A DNA stretch of 64,000 nucleotides from Devosia riboflavina (GCF_000743575.1 NZ_JQGC01000007.1:226741-290740), one strand, 5' to 3'. Shown: positions 34,423-43,520, numbered from the stretch's first letter. Notes: generated from the sequence alone by a model not told the origin. Numbers and translations are program-made.

Positions 34423-36201
34423 CTAGAGGACCTTGGCGAGGAACTCTGCGGTTCGGGAATGCGACGGGGCGCTGAAGAGGCGCTCAGGCGGCGCGATTTC
34501 GAGGATTTTGCCGCTTTCCATGAAGACGATCCGATCGGCCACTTCGCGGGCAAAACCGATTTCGTGGGTGACGATCACCAGCGTCGTGCCGGACTTGGCG
34601 AGTTCCTTGATGACGTCGAGGACTTCGCCGACGAGTTCGGGATCGAGGGCGGAGGTGGGTTCATCAAAGAGCAGGACTTTTGGGCGAAGCGCGAGGGCCC
34701 GGGCGATGGCGACGCGCTGCTGCTGGCCGCCCGAGAGATGGCGCGGATAGGCGTCGGTCTTGTCGGCAAGGCCTACGCGGGCGAGGAGGTCACGGGCCTG
34801 GGCAATGGCTTCTTCGCGCGGCAGGCCGGCGACGGAGACGGGAGCCTCGATGACGTTTTCGAGCGCTGTCAGGTGGGGGAAGAGATTGAAATTCTGGAAC
34901 ACCATGCCGACACCGGCGCGGCGGCGGCGGATGGCTGGTTCCTTGAGTTCGTGGAGGGCGTCGCCGCGGCGTTCGTAACCAATGAGTTCGCTATCGATGG
35001 CGACTATGCCGGTATCGACGCGCTCCAGGTGATTGATGGTGCGAAGGAGGGTCGACTTGCCGGCGCCGGAGGGGCCGATGATGGCGATGACTTCGCCGGA
35101 AGTGACGGTGAGGTTGACGCTGTCGAGAACCTTCAGGTCGCCGAAGGACTTGTTGACTCCGTGGATTTCGACTTCGCCACCGATGCGGCCAGTCTCGAAA
35201 CCGGCAAGGGGCTTGCGGTCGGCGATGGTGGAGACGGGTGTGGTGGCCTGCGCCCGGGGCACGTTGCGGCTGATCAGACGGAAGAGCTTTTCCACCAGCG
35301 GCGGCAGGGCTTCGCGGCGGGCGCCGCGGGAATAGTATTGCTCGATGAAGTATTGGACGGTCGAGAGGACGACCATGATGATGAGGTACCAGACGGTCGC
35401 CACCATCAATAGCGGAATGACTTCGAGGTTGCGGCGGTAGATGACCTGCACGGTGTAGAATAGCTCGGGGAGGGCGAGCACGTAGACGATGGAGGTCGCC
35501 TTGGCGAGGCCGATGATCTCGTTGAAGCCGGAGGGCAGGATGGCGCGCATGGCCTGGGGCAGGACGATATGGACGGCCTGTCGCCAGCGGCTGAGGCCAA
35601 GGGCTGCTGCGGCTTCGTGCTGGCCCTGATCGACCGAGAGGATGCCGCCGCGGATGATCTCGGAGGAGAAGGCGGCCTGGTTGAGGCTGAGGCCGATGAT
35701 GGCGACGGTGAAGGGGCTCAGTGTCTGGACGGTGTCGAACTGGGCCCAGAGGATATCGGTGAACGGGACGCCGAGATTGATGCTGGCATAGAGGTAGCCC
35801 AGATTGTTCAGCACCAGCAGCAAGACGATCAGCGGGATTGAACGCAGGAGCCAGATATAGCCCCAGGAGAGGCCCGAGAGCAGCGGTGACTTCGAGACGC
35901 GCGCGAAAGCCAGGAGGCCGCCGAGGAGGAAGCCGATGACGGCGGAAATGCCGGTGAGGAGGAGGGTACGACCAAGGCCGGCAAGGACGGGTTCGGAGAA
36001 GAAATATTCGGCGAAAACAGCCCAGCCCCAGCGCTCGTTGGTGAGGATGGAATGAAGCGAGATGGCGATGACGACGGCGGCGAGGATGCTGCCGGCGACA
36101 CGCCAGGGATGCTTTGCTGGAACGATGCGAAGCTGGTGCAGGTCACGCGTGGCGGGACGCGCCGGGATTTCTTCCGTGCCGATATCCGTTACCGATGCCA
36201 T
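34423..36201 (-). CDS. fused amino-acid ABC transporter permease and ATP-binding protein
   Basis: 592-residue fusion. Residues about 35-300 are a HisM/GlnP-type permease with the EAA loop HEAAAALGLSRWRQAVHIVLPQAMRAILP at 195-223. Residues about 340-590 are a GlnQ/TcyN-type ATPase: Walker A GPSGAGKST at 376-384, [39 protein letters not shown]. No break or stop separates them, so one polypeptide supplies half of a dimeric importer. Fusion enforces 1:1 stoichiometry. It probably transports S-substituted cysteines or related amino acids, given the neighbouring enzymes. Confidence 0.93.
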   Translation of the reverse strand: MASVTDIGTEEIPARPATRDLHQLRIVPAKHPWRVAGSILAAVVIAISLHSILTNERWGWAVFAEYFFSEPVLAGLGRTLLLTGISAVIGFLLGGLLAFARVSKSPLLSGLSWGYIWLLRSIPLIVLLLVLNNLGYLYASINLGVPFTDILWAQFDTVQTLSPFTVAIIGLSLNQAAFSSEIIRGGILSVDQGQHEAAAALGLSRWRQAVHIVLPQAMRAILPSGFNEIIGLAKATSIVYVLALPELFYTVQVIYRRNLEVIPLLMVATVWYLIIMVVLSTVQYFIEQYYSRGARREALPPLVEKLFRLISRNVPRAQATTPVSTIADRKPLAGFETGRIGGEVEIHGVNKSFGDLKVLDSVNLTVTSGEVIAIIGPSGAGKSTLLRTINHLERVDTGIVAIDSELIGYERRGDALHELKEPAIRRRRAGVGMVFQNFNLFPHLTALENVIEAPVSVAGLPREEAIAQARDLLARVGLADKTDAYPRHLSGGQQQRVAIARALALRPKVLLFDEPTSALDPELVGEVLDVIKELAKSGTTLVIVTHEIGFAREVADRIVFMESGKILEIAPPERLFSAPSHSRTAEFLAKVL

Positions 36202-36214
36202 ATCATCACCTAAT

Positions 36215-36234
36215 GTCTATAAATTTAGTGGATA
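36215..36234. promoter_or_regulatory. shared 20-bp motif, copy 2 (upstream of permease-ATPase)
   Basis: GTCTATAAATTTAGTGGATA, matching copies at 30228 and 40438. It is centred 23 bp before the ATG of the fused transporter, a repressor or promoter position. Confidence 0.65.
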
Positions 36235-36295
36235 TTAGAGCGAGCCAGTTGCTTGAAGAAGTGTCAGGCATTCTCACTTTGACGGGGCGCAGGAA

Positions 36296-36841
36296 CTATT
36301 TGCCTTGCGTCAGCGCCACTTGCGCATCGCCATTCCGGGCGGCGAGAACGCCGGCCGAAGCGGTCAGGGCCTTCTCGAAAGCCAGGATCTGGATGTCTTC
36401 GGGTTTGGCTTCGAGGTCGAAGAGCGCGGAATAGCCGGTGGTGAGATAGAGGCCACGAGCTTCTGGCTGGCGGAAGCCGGTGGTGAGGTAGACGCGCTCA
36501 TAGCCTTGGCGGATGGCCTGTTCTTCGAGCTCGACCAGCACGCGCTTGGCGAGGCCCTGACGGCGGTGATCCCTATCGGTCCAGACGCGCTTGAACTCGG
36601 CGGTGGTCTCGTCATAGCGCATGAAGGCGCCGCCGGCGATCGGGCGGTCGTTGCGGAGGAGCAGGACGAAGGCGCCATCGGGGGCGGCGAAGCGCTCGGC
36701 GGGGTAGCGGTTCATTTCCTGAACGGCGCCGCCTTCTTCGAAATAGTTGCCGTAGCGGGTCTGGTATTCGTCGGTGAGCTGTTCGACGAGCGGCAGAGCG
36801 ACGGGGTCGGTCGGGAGCGTGTAGAGAAAACGGTCGGTCAT
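36296..36841 (-). CDS. GNAT-family N-acetyltransferase
   Basis: 181-residue GNAT acetyltransferase; the acetyl-CoA loop is RRQGLAKR at 93-100, preceded by FKRVWTDRDHR. Its ATG overlaps the stop of the M20 gene (ATGA). In Bacillus, SnaA/YxeL-type GNATs N-acetylate S-substituted cysteines before monooxygenation and deacetylation. The same companions occur here (M20 peptidase, NtaA-like monooxygenase, amino-acid importer), so that role is inferred. Confidence 0.9.
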   Translation of the reverse strand: MTDRFLYTLPTDPVALPLVEQLTDEYQTRYGNYFEEGGAVQEMNRYPAERFAAPDGAFVLLLRNDRPIAGGAFMRYDETTAEFKRVWTDRDHRRQGLAKRVLVELEEQAIRQGYERVYLTTGFRQPEARGLYLTTGYSALFDLEAKPEDIQILAFEKALTASAGVLAARNGDAQVALTQGK

Positions 36842-38022
36842 GGCGTGGCCTCAGCAAAGGTGTTGCCGGAGAGGAAATCCTCGACGAGGTGCACCCAATA
36901 GCGGGCGGCGTCGGGGATGATGGCGTCGTTGAAATCGTAGCGGGGGCTATGGAGGTCGGCGCTGTCGCCATTGCCGAGGAAGAGATAGCTGCCCGGGCGC
37001 TTTTCGAGCATGAAGGCGAAATCTTCGCTGGCGGTGATGGGGCGCAGGGTCGGGTCCAGACGGGCCGCGCCGAAGTGGCGTTTTGCCGTTTCGCGGGCGA
37101 AGTCCGTCTGCGTCGCATCGTTGACGAGGACGGGGTAGCCGGTCGGGTAACGCAGGTCGGCCGTGGCACCATAAGAGGCGACGTGGGCGTGGACGAGGGC
37201 GGTGATGCGCTCGCGGATGGCTTGGCGCACGGTTTCGTCGAAGGAGCGGACGGTCAGTTGCAGTTCGACGCTGTCCGGGATGACATTGGGCAGACTGCCG
37301 CCATGGATGGAGCCGACGGTGACGACGGCGGCCTGCAGCGGATCGACATTTCGCGAAACAATGGTTTGCAGCGCGAGGACGAGGCTGGATGCGACGACCA
37401 CGGGGTCGATGGCAAGATGCGGTTTGGCCCCATGCCCGCCCTTGCCCTGAATGCGGATGATGGCCATGTCGACCGAGGCCATGGCCGGGCCTTCCAGGAA
37501 GGCGAACTGGCCGGCGGGAATGCCGGGCCAATTGTGAAGGCCGAAGACGGCATCGACCGGAAAGCGCTCGAAGAGGCCGTCATTGATCATGGTGCGCGCG
37601 CCGCCGCCGATTTCTTCGGCGGGCTGGAAGATCAACCGGACCGTGCCGGAGAAATTGCGGGTAGCTGCCAGCTTTTGCGCGGTGGCGAGGAGGATGGTCG
37701 TGTGACCATCGTGGCCGCAGGCGTGCATCTTGCCCGGATTCTGGCTGGCATAATCAAGGCCGGTGACTTCCTCGATGGGGAGGGCGTCCATATCGGCGCG
37801 GATGCCGATGGTTTTTGAGCCGGGGCCGACCGTGAGCGACCCGACAACACCCGTTCCGCCAATGCCGGTTTCGACCTCAAAACCCCAATCGCGGAGATAG
37901 TTGGCGACGAGGGCGCTGGTCTCGTGCTCGGCATAGGCGAGCTCGGGGCGCGTATGGAGGAAGCGGCGGAGGAGGGTAAAATCCTCCGCCGTTTCGGGCT
38001 TTATGGGTGCCGCAAAACCCAT
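36838..38022 (-). CDS. M20-family amidohydrolase (N-acyl-amino-acid deacylase)
   Basis: 394-residue M20D metallo-amidohydrolase. Metal-binding residues are in ACGHDGHTT (C102, H104, H107), E136-E137 (FQPAEEIGGGA) and the late TASEDFAFM. Relatives include hippurate hydrolases and SndA/YxeP, which remove the acetyl group from N-acetyl-cysteine derivatives. It overlaps the GNAT gene downstream (ATGA) and the monooxygenase upstream (TGATG), so all are co-translated. Role in acetylation-oxidation-deacetylation is inferred from this trio. Confidence 0.92.
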   Translation of the reverse strand: MGFAAPIKPETAEDFTLLRRFLHTRPELAYAEHETSALVANYLRDWGFEVETGIGGTGVVGSLTVGPGSKTIGIRADMDALPIEEVTGLDYASQNPGKMHACGHDGHTTILLATAQKLAATRNFSGTVRLIFQPAEEIGGGARTMINDGLFERFPVDAVFGLHNWPGIPAGQFAFLEGPAMASVDMAIIRIQGKGGHGAKPHLAIDPVVVASSLVLALQTIVSRNVDPLQAAVVTVGSIHGGSLPNVIPDSVELQLTVRSFDETVRQAIRERITALVHAHVASYGATADLRYPTGYPVLVNDATQTDFARETAKRHFGAARLDPTLRPITASEDFAFMLEKRPGSYLFLGNGDSADLHSPRYDFNDAIIPDAARYWVHLVEDFLSGNTFAEATP

Positions 38023-39356
38023 CAGCCGGCGGCCTTTTCTTGCGGCAGCGCATAGCGGCTTTCGCGGAAAGGCAGGCCGAGGTGATCGCGCAGCGTCGAG
38101 CCAATCTGTTCGCGGCTGTGGCGACCGCGCTTTTCAAGAATGGGCAGGACGTGCTCGTCGAAATCCTTCCAACCCTGGGCGGAAACGGGGAAGCCGAGGA
38201 CGAAGCCGTCGGCGGCGCCGGCATCGACCCATTCAATGATCTTGTCGGCGATCTGTTCGGGTGTGCCCTGGAAATCGCTGCGTGGCGTCGTCTGTTCTAG
38301 GGCGACATCGCGAAGAGTCTGGCCGCGCTCCTTGGCGCGCAACTTGATGCGGTCGGTGCCGGACTGGAAATTGTTGCGGCCGATATCGCCCAGTTCGGGG
38401 AAGGGCGCATCGAGATCGTATTGGCTGAAATCGTGGTGATCGAAGAAGCGGCCGAGATAGTGTAGCGCTTCCTTGACGTTCACGAGCCCGGCGATCTCCT
38501 GGTATTTGCGCTCGACCTCTTCTTCGGTCGAGCCGACGATGACGCCGATGCCGGGCAGTACCTTGATCGCATCGGCACCGCGTCCATGGGCGACGGCGCT
38601 CTGCTTGAGCTTTTGGGTGAGGGTGCGATTTTCCTCGATATTGGTGGAATTGGCAAATACTGCATCGGCATGGCGACCGGCGAGTTCGATGCCGGCCGGG
38701 GAGCCGCCGGCCTGGAACAGCACGGTCTGGCCCTGAGGTGAGCGCTGAATATTGAGCGGGCCTTCGGCTGAGTGGAATTTGCCCTTGAAGTTGAGGCGAT
38801 GGAGCTTTTCGAAATCGGCAAATTGGCCGGTTGTGCGGTTCCGGGTGAAGGCATCGTCATCCCAGGAATCCCAGAGGCCCTTGACGATATCGATGTGCTC
38901 GGCGGCAATTTCGTAGCGCAAGGCATGGTCGGGGTGCTGGGCGCGGCCGTAGTTGCGGGCGGAGCCTTCGAGCGGAGAGGTGACGGCATTCCAGCCGGCG
39001 CGGCCATTGCTGAGGAGGTCGATGGAGCCGAACTGGCGGGCAACCGTGAAGGGGTCGCTGTAGGAAGTGGAGAGCGTGCCGACCAAGCCGATCTTGCTGG
39101 TGGTCGCGGCAAGGGCTGACAGCAGGGCGATCGGCTCAAAACGGTTGAGGAAATGCGGGATCGACTGCTCGTTGATGTAAAGGCCATCGGCGACGAAGGC
39201 GAAAGCAATGCCCGCGGCTTCGGCCTTGAGAGTCTGGTCGAGCAGGAACTGGAAATTGACCGAGGCATCGGCGGGGCCGCTCGGGTGCTTCCAGGCGTTC
39301 ATGTGTCCGCCGGGGCCGTGCAGCATCAGGCCGAAGGGGATGCGGTTCTGGGTCAT
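38022..39356 (-). CDS. LLM flavin-dependent monooxygenase, NtaA/SnaA/DszA (CmoJ/YxeK-like)
   Basis: 444-residue FMNH2-dependent monooxygenase. It starts MTQNRIPFGLMLHGPGGHMNAWKHPSGPADASVNFQ and includes the family signature FTVARQFGSIDLLSNGRAGWNAVTSPLEGSARNYG, plus FQAGGSPAGIELAGRHADAVF. Length and motifs fit NtaA/DszA proteins such as CmoJ and YxeK, which oxidise N-acetyl-S-alkyl-cysteines. It lies between the deacetylase and a second monooxygenase. Confidence 0.93.
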   Translation of the reverse strand: MTQNRIPFGLMLHGPGGHMNAWKHPSGPADASVNFQFLLDQTLKAEAAGIAFAFVADGLYINEQSIPHFLNRFEPIALLSALAATTSKIGLVGTLSTSYSDPFTVARQFGSIDLLSNGRAGWNAVTSPLEGSARNYGRAQHPDHALRYEIAAEHIDIVKGLWDSWDDDAFTRNRTTGQFADFEKLHRLNFKGKFHSAEGPLNIQRSPQGQTVLFQAGGSPAGIELAGRHADAVFANSTNIEENRTLTQKLKQSAVAHGRGADAIKVLPGIGVIVGSTEEEVERKYQEIAGLVNVKEALHYLGRFFDHHDFSQYDLDAPFPELGDIGRNNFQSGTDRIKLRAKERGQTLRDVALEQTTPRSDFQGTPEQIADKIIEWVDAGAADGFVLGFPVSAQGWKDFDEHVLPILEKRGRHSREQIGSTLRDHLGLPFRESRYALPQEKAAG

Positions 39357-39372
39357 CTTGAGGTCTCCAGGG

Positions 39373-40401
39373 TTAGGCGGAAAGGGCGGTGGGTGTTGCC
39401 GGGCGGGCAGACGCGACAGACTTCGTCTGCGCTGACGCGATCAGCTCGATCGCATCGAGGCGGCTGTTGCCGGGATTGGCGAGGTCGAGGATGAATTCAT
39501 CCACGCCGTATTGGCGGGCGAGCGCGTCTGTGGCGGCAATGATGTCGTGGCCGGTGCCGGCGAGGACATTGGCCTTGCGCTTTTCGACCGTGTAGTCGGT
39601 GACGCCGGCTTGCCGAGCATATTCGGCGGCCTGCGCCTCGCTGCCCACGGTAACGCTCTGGCCGCCGGGAATGGTGACGCGATAGGGTGTGAAGGCTTCG
39701 GCGGTTTCGCGAGCCTTGTCGCCATCGGCTGAGACGATGGCCGCCAGCGCCACGATGGGCGTGCGGTGGGCGAGATCGCGATAGGTGGAGATGGCGGAGG
39801 CGAGGGCGACGTCATCGCCATTGAGGTGCCGGGCGAAGACGAAGTGCCAGCCGAGTTCGGCGGCGAGGGTGGCGCTTTCGACGGAGGCGCCGAGGAGGAA
39901 TTTTTCGCTTTCCGCCGTAGTGGCGGGCGTCGCGGCGAGGCCTTCGGTGCGGGTGTCCTTGCCGGCACCGAGATAGGCGTCGAGTTCGCGCAACTGGGCG
40001 GCGAAATCGGGCCGGTTTTCGGCGCTGCGACCGGCTTGCAGGGCGCGGGTGGAGAGAGGAAGGCCGCCGGGGGCCTTGCCGATGCCGACATCGATGCGGC
40101 CGGGGGCGAGGTTTTCGAGGAGGTTGAAGTTTTCCGCGATCCTGTAGGGGCTGTAGTGCTGCAGCATGACGCCGCCGGAGCCGACGCGGATGGTTTTGGT
40201 TGCCGAAGCCAGTGCGGCGATCAGGATTTCGGGGGAGGAGCTGGCGAGTTCGGGGGTGTTGTGGTGTTCCGCGACCCAAAAGCGCTCATAGCCCAAAACC
40301 TCGGCGCGCTGCGCGAAAGCGATGGTGCGACGCAGGGCGGTGGTGGCGGATTCGCCTTTTGCGATCGGGCTCTTGTCGAGCAGGCTGAGGCGATAGGACA
40401 T
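39373..40401 (-). CDS. LLM flavin-dependent oxidoreductase, MsnO8/CmoO-like
   Basis: 342-residue luciferase-like protein (MSYRLSLLDKSPIAKGESATTALRRTIAFAQRAEVLGYERFWVAEHHNTPELASSSPEILI). VGSGGVMLQHYSPYRIAENFNLLENLAPGRIDVGIGKAPGGLPLST is diagnostic of the YtmO/MsnO8 group, to which Bacillus CmoO belongs. It is first in its transcription unit, with the 20-bp motif at 40438-40457 upstream. It probably acts in S-alkyl-cysteine degradation (inference). Confidence 0.92.
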   Translation of the reverse strand: MSYRLSLLDKSPIAKGESATTALRRTIAFAQRAEVLGYERFWVAEHHNTPELASSSPEILIAALASATKTIRVGSGGVMLQHYSPYRIAENFNLLENLAPGRIDVGIGKAPGGLPLSTRALQAGRSAENRPDFAAQLRELDAYLGAGKDTRTEGLAATPATTAESEKFLLGASVESATLAAELGWHFVFARHLNGDDVALASAISTYRDLAHRTPIVALAAIVSADGDKARETAEAFTPYRVTIPGGQSVTVGSEAQAAEYARQAGVTDYTVEKRKANVLAGTGHDIIAATDALARQYGVDEFILDLANPGNSRLDAIELIASAQTKSVASARPATPTALSA

Positions 40402-40437
40402 GGAAGGCTCCTCGCGGAAAACAGAGCCCTATGTTAA

Positions 40438-40457
40438 GTCTACAAAATTGATAGATA
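40438..40457. promoter_or_regulatory. shared 20-bp motif, copy 3 (upstream of CmoO-like gene)
   Basis: GTCTACAAAATTGATAGATA, third copy of the motif at 30228 and 36215, centred 47 bp before the CmoO-like start. Confidence 0.65.
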
Positions 40458-40635
40458 AATGGTGTGTTGGCCAATCAAGCCCATAATGGCAAGGCTTTTT
40501 CCCTCGCGAGAGGGCTGGCGCTGGCCGGATTCTGTCGCCGGGACGCGGCGAGAAAGAATGTGCTTCTTTCGGCAAATGTGCGAGCAAACGAACGTGCGCT
40601 GAGTCTAGCCGGACCGCGTATGGCAAGGAGATGGA

Positions 40636-41742
40636 ATGAAAGTATCGATCGTCGGCGCTGGAATCGGTGGGCTGTCGCTGGCCTGGGCGCTGCGGCGGCG
40701 CGGGGTCGAGGTCACGATTTTTGACCAGGGCGCTATCCCCAATCCTGTTTCGTCCTCCTTCGATGAGCATCGCATTACCCGACACACCTATGCTGCGCTC
40801 GATGGCTATGGCGCGCTGATGGTGCCGACCTTTGCGCTGTACGAGCAGCTTTGGCGCGATCTGGGACGGAGCCACTATCTGCCGACCGGGGCGGTCTATG
40901 TGTCGCGGACGGACGAGGATTACTACGGACCGACGGCGCGGGAGTTGGATGGGCTGGGGATTGGGCATCGGGCGGTTTCCATTGCCGAGCTGGAGGCGCG
41001 GCTGCCGTTCGTCAATCTCGATGGGGTGCATTCGGCCTTTGAGGCCGAGGGTGCGGGGATGCTGTTTGCCCGGCGGATCGTCGAGGATTTGGCGCGCTGG
41101 CTGGAGGAGAATGGTGCGGACCTGAGGCCGCATAGCCGCGTGACTGCGATTGATCCCGAGGCGGGGACGGTCACGGTCGATGGGCAGGTGCACGGGGCCG
41201 ATGTCGTCGTCGTTGCCGCGGGGGCGTGGATCGGCGACCTCCTGCCCGAGCAGGCGCGGCGGGCCGTGCCGTCGCGGCAGTTGGTGCTCTATCTTGAGCC
41301 GCCGGCGCAATATGCGGCGGCCTGGGCGGCGGCGCCTGTGGTGGTCGATATGGGGGCCGACTATGGCAACTATGTCTTGCCGCCGCGGGAGGGGACGCGG
41401 CTCAAGATCGGTGACCATGTGTTTACGCGGCGGGGGCATGGCAGCGACGATCGCATCGCCAGCGAGGCTGACGTGCAGCCGGTTCTTGCGGCGCTGAACC
41501 GGGCGTTTCGCGATGCTGGGGACTATAAAATCCTCGAGCGCAAGGTTTGCTATTACACCGTGACAGAGAACGAGCGGTTTGTCGTCGAACAGACCGGCGG
41601 GGCTGGCTGGGTGGTCAGCGCTTGTTCGGGGCATGGCTTCAAGCTGGGCGTCACCGTGGGCGATACGCTGGCGCGGGCGCTGGTGGGGGAAATCTCCGGT
41701 GCAGCGGCGACGCGCTATCTTGCCGGGCTCGGTTCGCTCTGA
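40636..41742 (+). CDS. FAD-dependent oxidoreductase, monomeric sarcosine oxidase-like
   Basis: 368-residue DAO-fold flavoenzyme with AAGGAG upstream. The dinucleotide site is VSIVGAGIGGLSLAWALRRRG. Further matches to monomeric sarcosine oxidase are EHRITRHTYA, KVCYYTVTENERFVVE (C305 is the counterpart of the covalent-flavin Cys) and ACSGHGFKLGVTVGDTLA. It would oxidise an N-methyl or secondary amine to aldehyde, amine and H2O2. It stands 81 bp before phnM, which suggests clearing of amine products of C-P cleavage, for example sarcosine (inference). Confidence 0.88.
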   Translation: MKVSIVGAGIGGLSLAWALRRRGVEVTIFDQGAIPNPVSSSFDEHRITRHTYAALDGYGALMVPTFALYEQLWRDLGRSHYLPTGAVYVSRTDEDYYGPTARELDGLGIGHRAVSIAELEARLPFVNLDGVHSAFEAEGAGMLFARRIVEDLARWLEENGADLRPHSRVTAIDPEAGTVTVDGQVHGADVVVVAAGAWIGDLLPEQARRAVPSRQLVLYLEPPAQYAAAWAAAPVVVDMGADYGNYVLPPREGTRLKIGDHVFTRRGHGSDDRIASEADVQPVLAALNRAFRDAGDYKILERKVCYYTVTENERFVVEQTGGAGWVVSACSGHGFKLGVTVGDTLARALVGEISGAAATRYLAGLGSL

Positions 41743-41754
41743 GACTGTGCCGGC

Positions 41755-41772
41755 GTGTCGTTGCCTTGTCAC
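41755..41772 (+). promoter_or_regulatory. weak Pho-box-like site before phnM
   Basis: GTGTCGT (41755-41761) and TTGTCAC (41766-41772) are 11 bp apart in start position, the period of Pho boxes. The first repeat is a poor match. Confidence 0.3.
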
Positions 41773-41823
41773 ATTATGGGGCTATCGGACCGACCTTTCT
41801 CATTCGAACGTGCTGAAACGACC

Positions 41824-42966
41824 ATGCAAGCCCTTGATGCGACTGTTCTGACCAATGCCCGTATTGTGCTGGCTGACCAAGTGCTTGAAGGCGCGGTGGA
41901 AATTACCGATGGTGTGATTACCGACATCGGAACGACCAGCAAGCGCGGCACGGACCTCAACGGCGACTACCTGATTCCGGGGTTGGTCGAGCTGCATACC
42001 GATCACCTGGAAACACACTATGCGCCGCGGCCGAAAGTGCGCTGGCATCCGGTAGCCGCCGTGCAGGCGCATGACGCGCAGATCGCGGCGTCCGGGATCA
42101 CGACCGTGTTCGACGCTATTCGCGTGGGGATTGATGAGCATGCCGATATGGGCATGGATGAGCTGCGGATTTTGGCCGATGCGATCACCGCCGGCGTCAC
42201 TGCAGGACGGCTGCGGGCGGACCACCTGATCCACCTGCGTTGCGAGGTTTCGGCGCCGGATTGTCTCGACAGTTTTGAGAAGATCATGGACCACCCGCTA
42301 GTGCGGTTGGCTTCGCTGATGGACCACGCGCCGGGGCAGCGGCAGTTTGCAGGCCCGGATGCCTACAAGGTCTATTATCAGGGCAAGCTCAAGATGAGCG
42401 ATGCGGCGCTGGCCGAGTTCATCGCCAGAAGGTCTTATGAATCAGATACTTATTCGGACAAGCACCGTAAAGCGCTGGCGGCGCTGAGCGCCGAGCGCAA
42501 TATTGCGCTGGCGAGCCATGACGATGCGACCTCGGCGCATGTGGATGAAGCCGTGGAGCTTGGTATTCGTATTGCGGAATTCCCGACCACGCTGGAAGCA
42601 GCCAAGGCTTCGCGCGACGCGGGCATGGCGATCCTGATGGGCGGACCCAATGTGGTGCGCGGCGGGTCGCATTCGGGCAATGTTTCGGCGCGTGATCTGG
42701 CGGCGGCTGGGCTGCTCGATATTCTGTCGTCCGACTACATTCCCTTCTCGATGCTGCAATCGGCATTCTGCCTTGTCGAAGAAGTGCCGGGGATAAGTTT
42801 GCCGGAGGCGATCAGCTTTGTGACCAAGCGCCCGGCTGACGCGGCGGGTCTCGATGATCGCGGCGAGATCGCCGTGGGTAAGCGGGCCGACCTCGTGCAC
42901 CTGCGGATCGAAGAGGGCATTCCGATCGTCCAGACCGTGTGGCGCGAAGGGCGCCGGGTGATATGA
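41824..42966 (+). CDS. phnM: alpha-D-ribose 1-methylphosphonate 5-triphosphate diphosphatase PhnM
   Basis: 380 residues from ATG 41824; a longer frame from 41755 is less likely. An amidohydrolase-fold enzyme, it removes pyrophosphate from ribose-1-phosphonate 5-triphosphate in the C-P lyase pathway. Metal-site features are ELHTDHLETH (HxH), DHAPGQRQF, SHDDAT and DYIPFSML; all are typical of PhnM. It overlaps phnN by ATGA. The product is used by PhnJ. Confidence 0.95.
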   Translation: MQALDATVLTNARIVLADQVLEGAVEITDGVITDIGTTSKRGTDLNGDYLIPGLVELHTDHLETHYAPRPKVRWHPVAAVQAHDAQIAASGITTVFDAIRVGIDEHADMGMDELRILADAITAGVTAGRLRADHLIHLRCEVSAPDCLDSFEKIMDHPLVRLASLMDHAPGQRQFAGPDAYKVYYQGKLKMSDAALAEFIARRSYESDTYSDKHRKALAALSAERNIALASHDDATSAHVDEAVELGIRIAEFPTTLEAAKASRDAGMAILMGGPNVVRGGSHSGNVSARDLAAAGLLDILSSDYIPFSMLQSAFCLVEEVPGISLPEAISFVTKRPADAAGLDDRGEIAVGKRADLVHLRIEEGIPIVQTVWREGRRVI

Positions 42967-43520
42967 CCGGGACTTTCGTCGCCGTGGTCGGCTCCAGCGG
43001 GGCCGGCAAGGACAGCGTCATGGCCTATGCGCGCGAGCGCATGGCCGGCGACGTGGTGATCGTGCGCCGCGTGGTGACGCGGGAGGCCGATGGCGGCAGC
43101 GAAGACCACGATACCATGACGGTGGACCAGTTTGCGGCGGCCGAGACGGAAGGGCGCTTTGCCCTGAGCTGGCCGGCGCATGGCCTGCGCTATGGGCTGC
43201 CGGTGGAACTGGAAGATGATCTGCATGAGGGGCGGGTGGTGATTGCCAATCTGTCTCGCGCAGTTATTCCGCAACTGGTGACGCGCTATCCCAGTGCGGT
43301 TGTCGTGGAAGTGACGGCGGACCCGCAGGTGATTGCGACGCGGCTTGCCGGGCGTGGTCGGGAAGGTGCCGAGGAAATCCAGCGGCGGATGGATCGCAGT
43401 GTTGGCGTTCGGCTGCCGGCGAGCACGGTGCGGATTGATAATTCGGGCCAGCTTGACGTGGCGGGCGAGCAGTTTGTTTCGCTGCTGAAGGATCTTTTGC
43501 GTTTGCCGGCAGGGGATTAG
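42963..43520 (+). CDS. phnN: ribose 1,5-bisphosphate phosphokinase PhnN
   Basis: 185 residues from ATG 42963, overlapping the phnM stop. It is a guanylate-kinase-like P-loop enzyme: Walker A VGSSGAGKDSV, then RRVVTREADGGSEDHDTM. It converts ribose 1,5-bisphosphate to PRPP, the last step of C-P lyase product salvage. Length is the same as the enteric protein. A large inverted repeat follows before the convergent phnF. Confidence 0.94.
   Translation: MTGTFVAVVGSSGAGKDSVMAYARERMAGDVVIVRRVVTREADGGSEDHDTMTVDQFAAAETEGRFALSWPAHGLRYGLPVELEDDLHEGRVVIANLSRAVIPQLVTRYPSAVVVEVTADPQVIATRLAGRGREGAEEIQRRMDRSVGVRLPASTVRIDNSGQLDVAGEQFVSLLKDLLRLPAGD

Noticed and set aside
41755..41772. Firm Pho box for phnM
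   Set aside because: Only one of the two 7-mers is a good match, so it is kept as a low-confidence feature rather than a finding.
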